A DNA stretch of 34,086 bases from Phaeodactylibacter sp. (lineage in GTDB: Bacteria > Bacteroidota > Bacteroidia > Chitinophagales > Saprospiraceae): NCBI GenBank assembly GCA_024103175.1, contig JAGFJE010000048.1, forward strand, positions 1 to 34,086, in the 5' to 3' direction. Each line of letters starts with the position of its first letter. The stretch's first letter is position 1. Below the pieces are notes generated by a model that ran no database searches, was not told the origin of the DNA, and saw nothing but the letters and a program-made list of their open reading frames with translations. A program made the translations under genes and the position numbers. This document shows, one piece after another, positions 32,185 to 34,086 of this stretch.

Positions 32185-34000
32185 TCAATACCACCCAATC
32201 CTCCCCAATATCCTTTGGCGGCAGGCCGATATTCACTTTCCTGCCCTGGGTTACCGTTTTTACGCTGCCTTCCTGAAGTTGCCCGCCGGTTCGGGGGTTA
32301 TACCACAGGACCGAATAGCGCGCTTCCTCTTCACCCAGGTTGATTGCCGTCGTGCCGCCGTCGGGCAGGTAGACGGCGTAGATCTCTCCCTCTTTGGCCA
32401 GGCAGTAGTCGGACCGGGAAGAGGTGAGGGCGTCGTTGTTTTCCATTTCGGGGAAGGGCAGGTGGTTCTGAAAAAAATCGAGCGCATGGCGGGTAATATC
32501 CCACAGCTGGTCCCGGCTGCGCCAGTCTTCGCAGTTGAGGTCGTTGTGGGGGTAGCGGTAGCCGAAGTACCACTCCACGCCGCCGCCGCCCGCCATGAGG
32601 TGGGGCCAGAGCACCGCCTTGCGGATGGTGTCGTGCTGTGGGCTGAGGGCATCGGGCAGGGCGCCCTTGCCGGCTGGGCCGATCTCGTCGAGACAAACCA
32701 CCCACTGGTGAGCCGAATCGGCGGACAGGTTCAGCCATTTGAGCGTTTGCTCGTGGGTGTCGTAGATGTCGCTCACCTGAATGGAGGGCCCGTCGATGGC
32801 TTCGAAACCGAGGAAGGGGCGGATCAGTTCATCCCGGGCGGGCTCGTAGGAATGCGTATGGACGGCGATGAAATTGTCGTAGGGGTCGATGGCGCGCAGG
32901 TAGGCGGCCATGGTCATGGTCTGTTGCGGCGTCTGGCCGCTGGGCGACCACTCCACCGGGCCGTGCTCTTCGCCCAGGTTCCAGGTGATGGCCAGGTGGT
33001 GGGCAAAGCGGGCGGCCAGTTCGCGCAAATACAATTTGCGCTGTACGTCGAGGTAGCCGCCGTCGAGGATGGCCTCATTCTCGGTCTCCTGCAGGACGAT
33101 GTGCAGCATCAGCCCGAGCTTATCCATGTGGCTGAAGACAATCTCCCACTGATCCAGTTTGCTGCAATCGAAGCGGTAGCGCTCGTTGCGGCTCGTCCAC
33201 GGCCAGACGTCCTCCCCGTCGCCCTGCACGTTCATGGTGAGGAAATAGACGGAATTCATGCCCTTGCCCGCCAGGTAGTTCAGCGCGCCGATGATACCCT
33301 TACCCTTGCCACCCTGCCAGGACGGATCGCCGGGCCGGAAGTCCTTTTCATGGGCCAGATAAGCGTGCAGGCCCTGGTTGGGGGCGCTTTCTCCGGAGCG
33401 GTGCTGCTTATCGCCGCCGTAGTACGTGCCGTCGAAACCCTGATAGGCGAGGAAATTCTCGGGGCTGTCGGCGCCTCCTTTGAGGAAGTACCGGCGGCTT
33501 TCGGCAAAGCGCAGGTAGCGCTCGCCTACATACTGCAGCCGCCCGTGGGCCCGAAAATCACGCCCTGTTTTGTCACTTTCAGAAACGGTAAAGGAGCCCG
33601 AAAGGCCGTCAAGATCCGTTGGTTCTCCCACATCGGGATCATCGCTGACGGCAATGGCCCGCCCTTTGCGGAAGGAAGCCCGCCAGGCCCACTCGCCCTC
33701 CTCGTCCGGGCAGAAATGCACCCGCCACTGTCGGCCCGAGCTGGCGCCCGTTTCGGCGGCATTGCCGTCGGCGGCAAAGTAGCCGGGCACAATGGCCTCA
33801 CGGCCGCCTTTGGAGAAAGTGACGTCGAGGCGGTAGTCGAGAAAGGGATTGGGCAATCCCTGTTCGGACAGCTCTTCTTCGCCGGTGAAGGTTAGGGTGA
33901 TGCGGTGCCATTGGCGGAGTTCGCCGGTGAGGGCGGGCTGGGCAGGGAGGAGGAGGGGAAGAAAAAGCAGGAGCAGGAGGGCGCAGAGGGATTTGCACAT
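32174..34000 (-). CDS. Secreted DUF5060-type glycoside hydrolase-like protein
   Basis: A 608-residue exported protein: signal peptide MCKSLCALLLLLFLPLLLPAQ, an N-terminal immunoglobulin-like DUF5060 domain (about 24-140, QWHRITLTFTGEE to GSFTVSESD), a TIM-barrel of GH-A type (about 150-510, DFRAHGRLQYVGERYLRF, YFLKGGADSPENFLAY, GKGMNSVYFLTMNVQG, ITWNLGEEHG) and a C-terminal immunoglobulin-like 'collagen-binding' type domain (about 515-608). Putative catalytic glutamates are in WNLGEEHG and CLDEIGP, but the family is not certain: GH140-like or an uncharacterised GH-A relative. It may act on a plant or algal polysaccharide. No SusCD pair next to it. It is convergent with the toxin gene. The C-terminal stop codon TAA lies inside the toxin reading frame. 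Confidence 0.75.
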   Translation of the reverse strand: MCKSLCALLLLLFLPLLLPAQPALTGELRQWHRITLTFTGEEELSEQGLPNPFLDYRLDVTFSKGGREAIVPGYFAADGNAAETGASSGRQWRVHFCPDEEGEWAWRASFRKGRAIAVSDDPDVGEPTDLDGLSGSFTVSESDKTGRDFRAHGRLQYVGERYLRFAESRRYFLKGGADSPENFLAYQGFDGTYYGGDKQHRSGESAPNQGLHAYLAHEKDFRPGDPSWQGGKGKGIIGALNYLAGKGMNSVYFLTMNVQGDGEDVWPWTSRNERYRFDCSKLDQWEIVFSHMDKLGLMLHIVLQETENEAILDGGYLDVQRKLYLRELAARFAHHLAITWNLGEEHGPVEWSPSGQTPQQTMTMAAYLRAIDPYDNFIAVHTHSYEPARDELIRPFLGFEAIDGPSIQVSDIYDTHEQTLKWLNLSADSAHQWVVCLDEIGPAGKGALPDALSPQHDTIRKAVLWPHLMAGGGGVEWYFGYRYPHNDLNCEDWRSRDQLWDITRHALDFFQNHLPFPEMENNDALTSSRSDYCLAKEGEIYAVYLPDGGTTAINLGEEEARYSVLWYNPRTGGQLQEGSVKTVTQGRKVNIGLPPKDIGEDWVVLIRK

Positions 34001-34058
34001 GCGTAAATCTTTTTGTTGAGGGGTAAAATACGTAAAATTTAGGTGTAGTACTGGCGCT

Positions 34059-34086
34059 GTTCGGAATTCGGTGTTCGGCAGTTCGC
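34059..34086. repeat. Heptanucleotide array (GTTCGGN)4, at the window edge
   Basis: Four 7-bp units GTTCGGA, ATTCGGT, GTTCGGC, AGTTCGC, running to the last base of the window, so it may continue outside. It is inverted relative to 32134-32168. It lies about 60 bases upstream of the DUF5060 gene start. Confidence 0.7.

Overview
The window looks like a piece of a Bacteroidota chromosome, most likely a GC-rich member of the Saprospiria (Lewinella/Phaeodactylibacter-like; lineage inferred, not proven). Reasons: a SusC/SusD pair, hybrid and one-component 'two-component propeller' regulators, lipoproteins with acidic residues after the lipid cysteine, a type IX secretion C-terminal domain, a long Bacteroidota-type signal peptidase I, DUF1573 and DUF2452 proteins, and promoter motifs of the TAnnTTTG type. 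No tRNA, rRNA or CRISPR array was seen.

Layout. 2-901 (+): 3' part of a DUF2452 gene and a small DUF1573 lipoprotein-like/secreted protein. 1269-20268 (all on -): a polysaccharide utilization locus. In transcription order it holds a propeller sensor fused to a LuxR-type HTH, SusC, SusD, a duplicated PKD surface glycan-binding lipoprotein, a GH16 laminarinase-type lipoprotein, an MFS sugar porter, a clan GH-A lipoprotein hydrolase, and a hybrid two-component system (HTCS) with kinase, receiver and AraC domains. The GH16 type and the PKD binding protein point to a beta-1,3-glucan such as laminarin. The expected flow is: surface binding and cleavage (PKD protein, GH16), uptake by SusCD, further cleavage by the GH-A enzyme, and import of sugars by the MFS porter. 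A strong terminator-like hairpin sits between the PKD gene and GH16, so the uptake/binding genes and the hydrolases may be expressed at different levels.

20463-28000 (mostly +): housekeeping and envelope genes: signal peptidase I, an N-acetylmuramoyl-L-alanine amidase, a GH18 protein with a T9SS sorting domain, a cysteine-rich secreted protein, a Nudix hydrolase (-), a cysteine synthase/CBS-like PLP enzyme and a fatty acid hydroxylase. 28137-30794 (+): a TPR-AAA+ ATPase followed by a membrane TPR protein, probably working together. 30822-32184 (+): a remnant of a trehalose synthase-type glycosyltransferase and then a Xre/ParS-RES toxin-antitoxin pair with a likely operator. 32174-34000 (-): a secreted DUF5060-type glycoside hydrolase-like protein that overlaps the toxin gene tail to tail.

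The most unusual feature is a set of dispersed short repeats. One family has 9-bp units (GTTGATTGG / CCAATCAAC) in inverted arrays, with a 51-bp core seen twice, 48 of 51 bases identical, about 23 kb apart. A second group is arrays with 7-bp period (AAGTCGG, GTTCGGN). Several copies sit directly at gene ends and two of them supply the last codons and stop codon of a gene.
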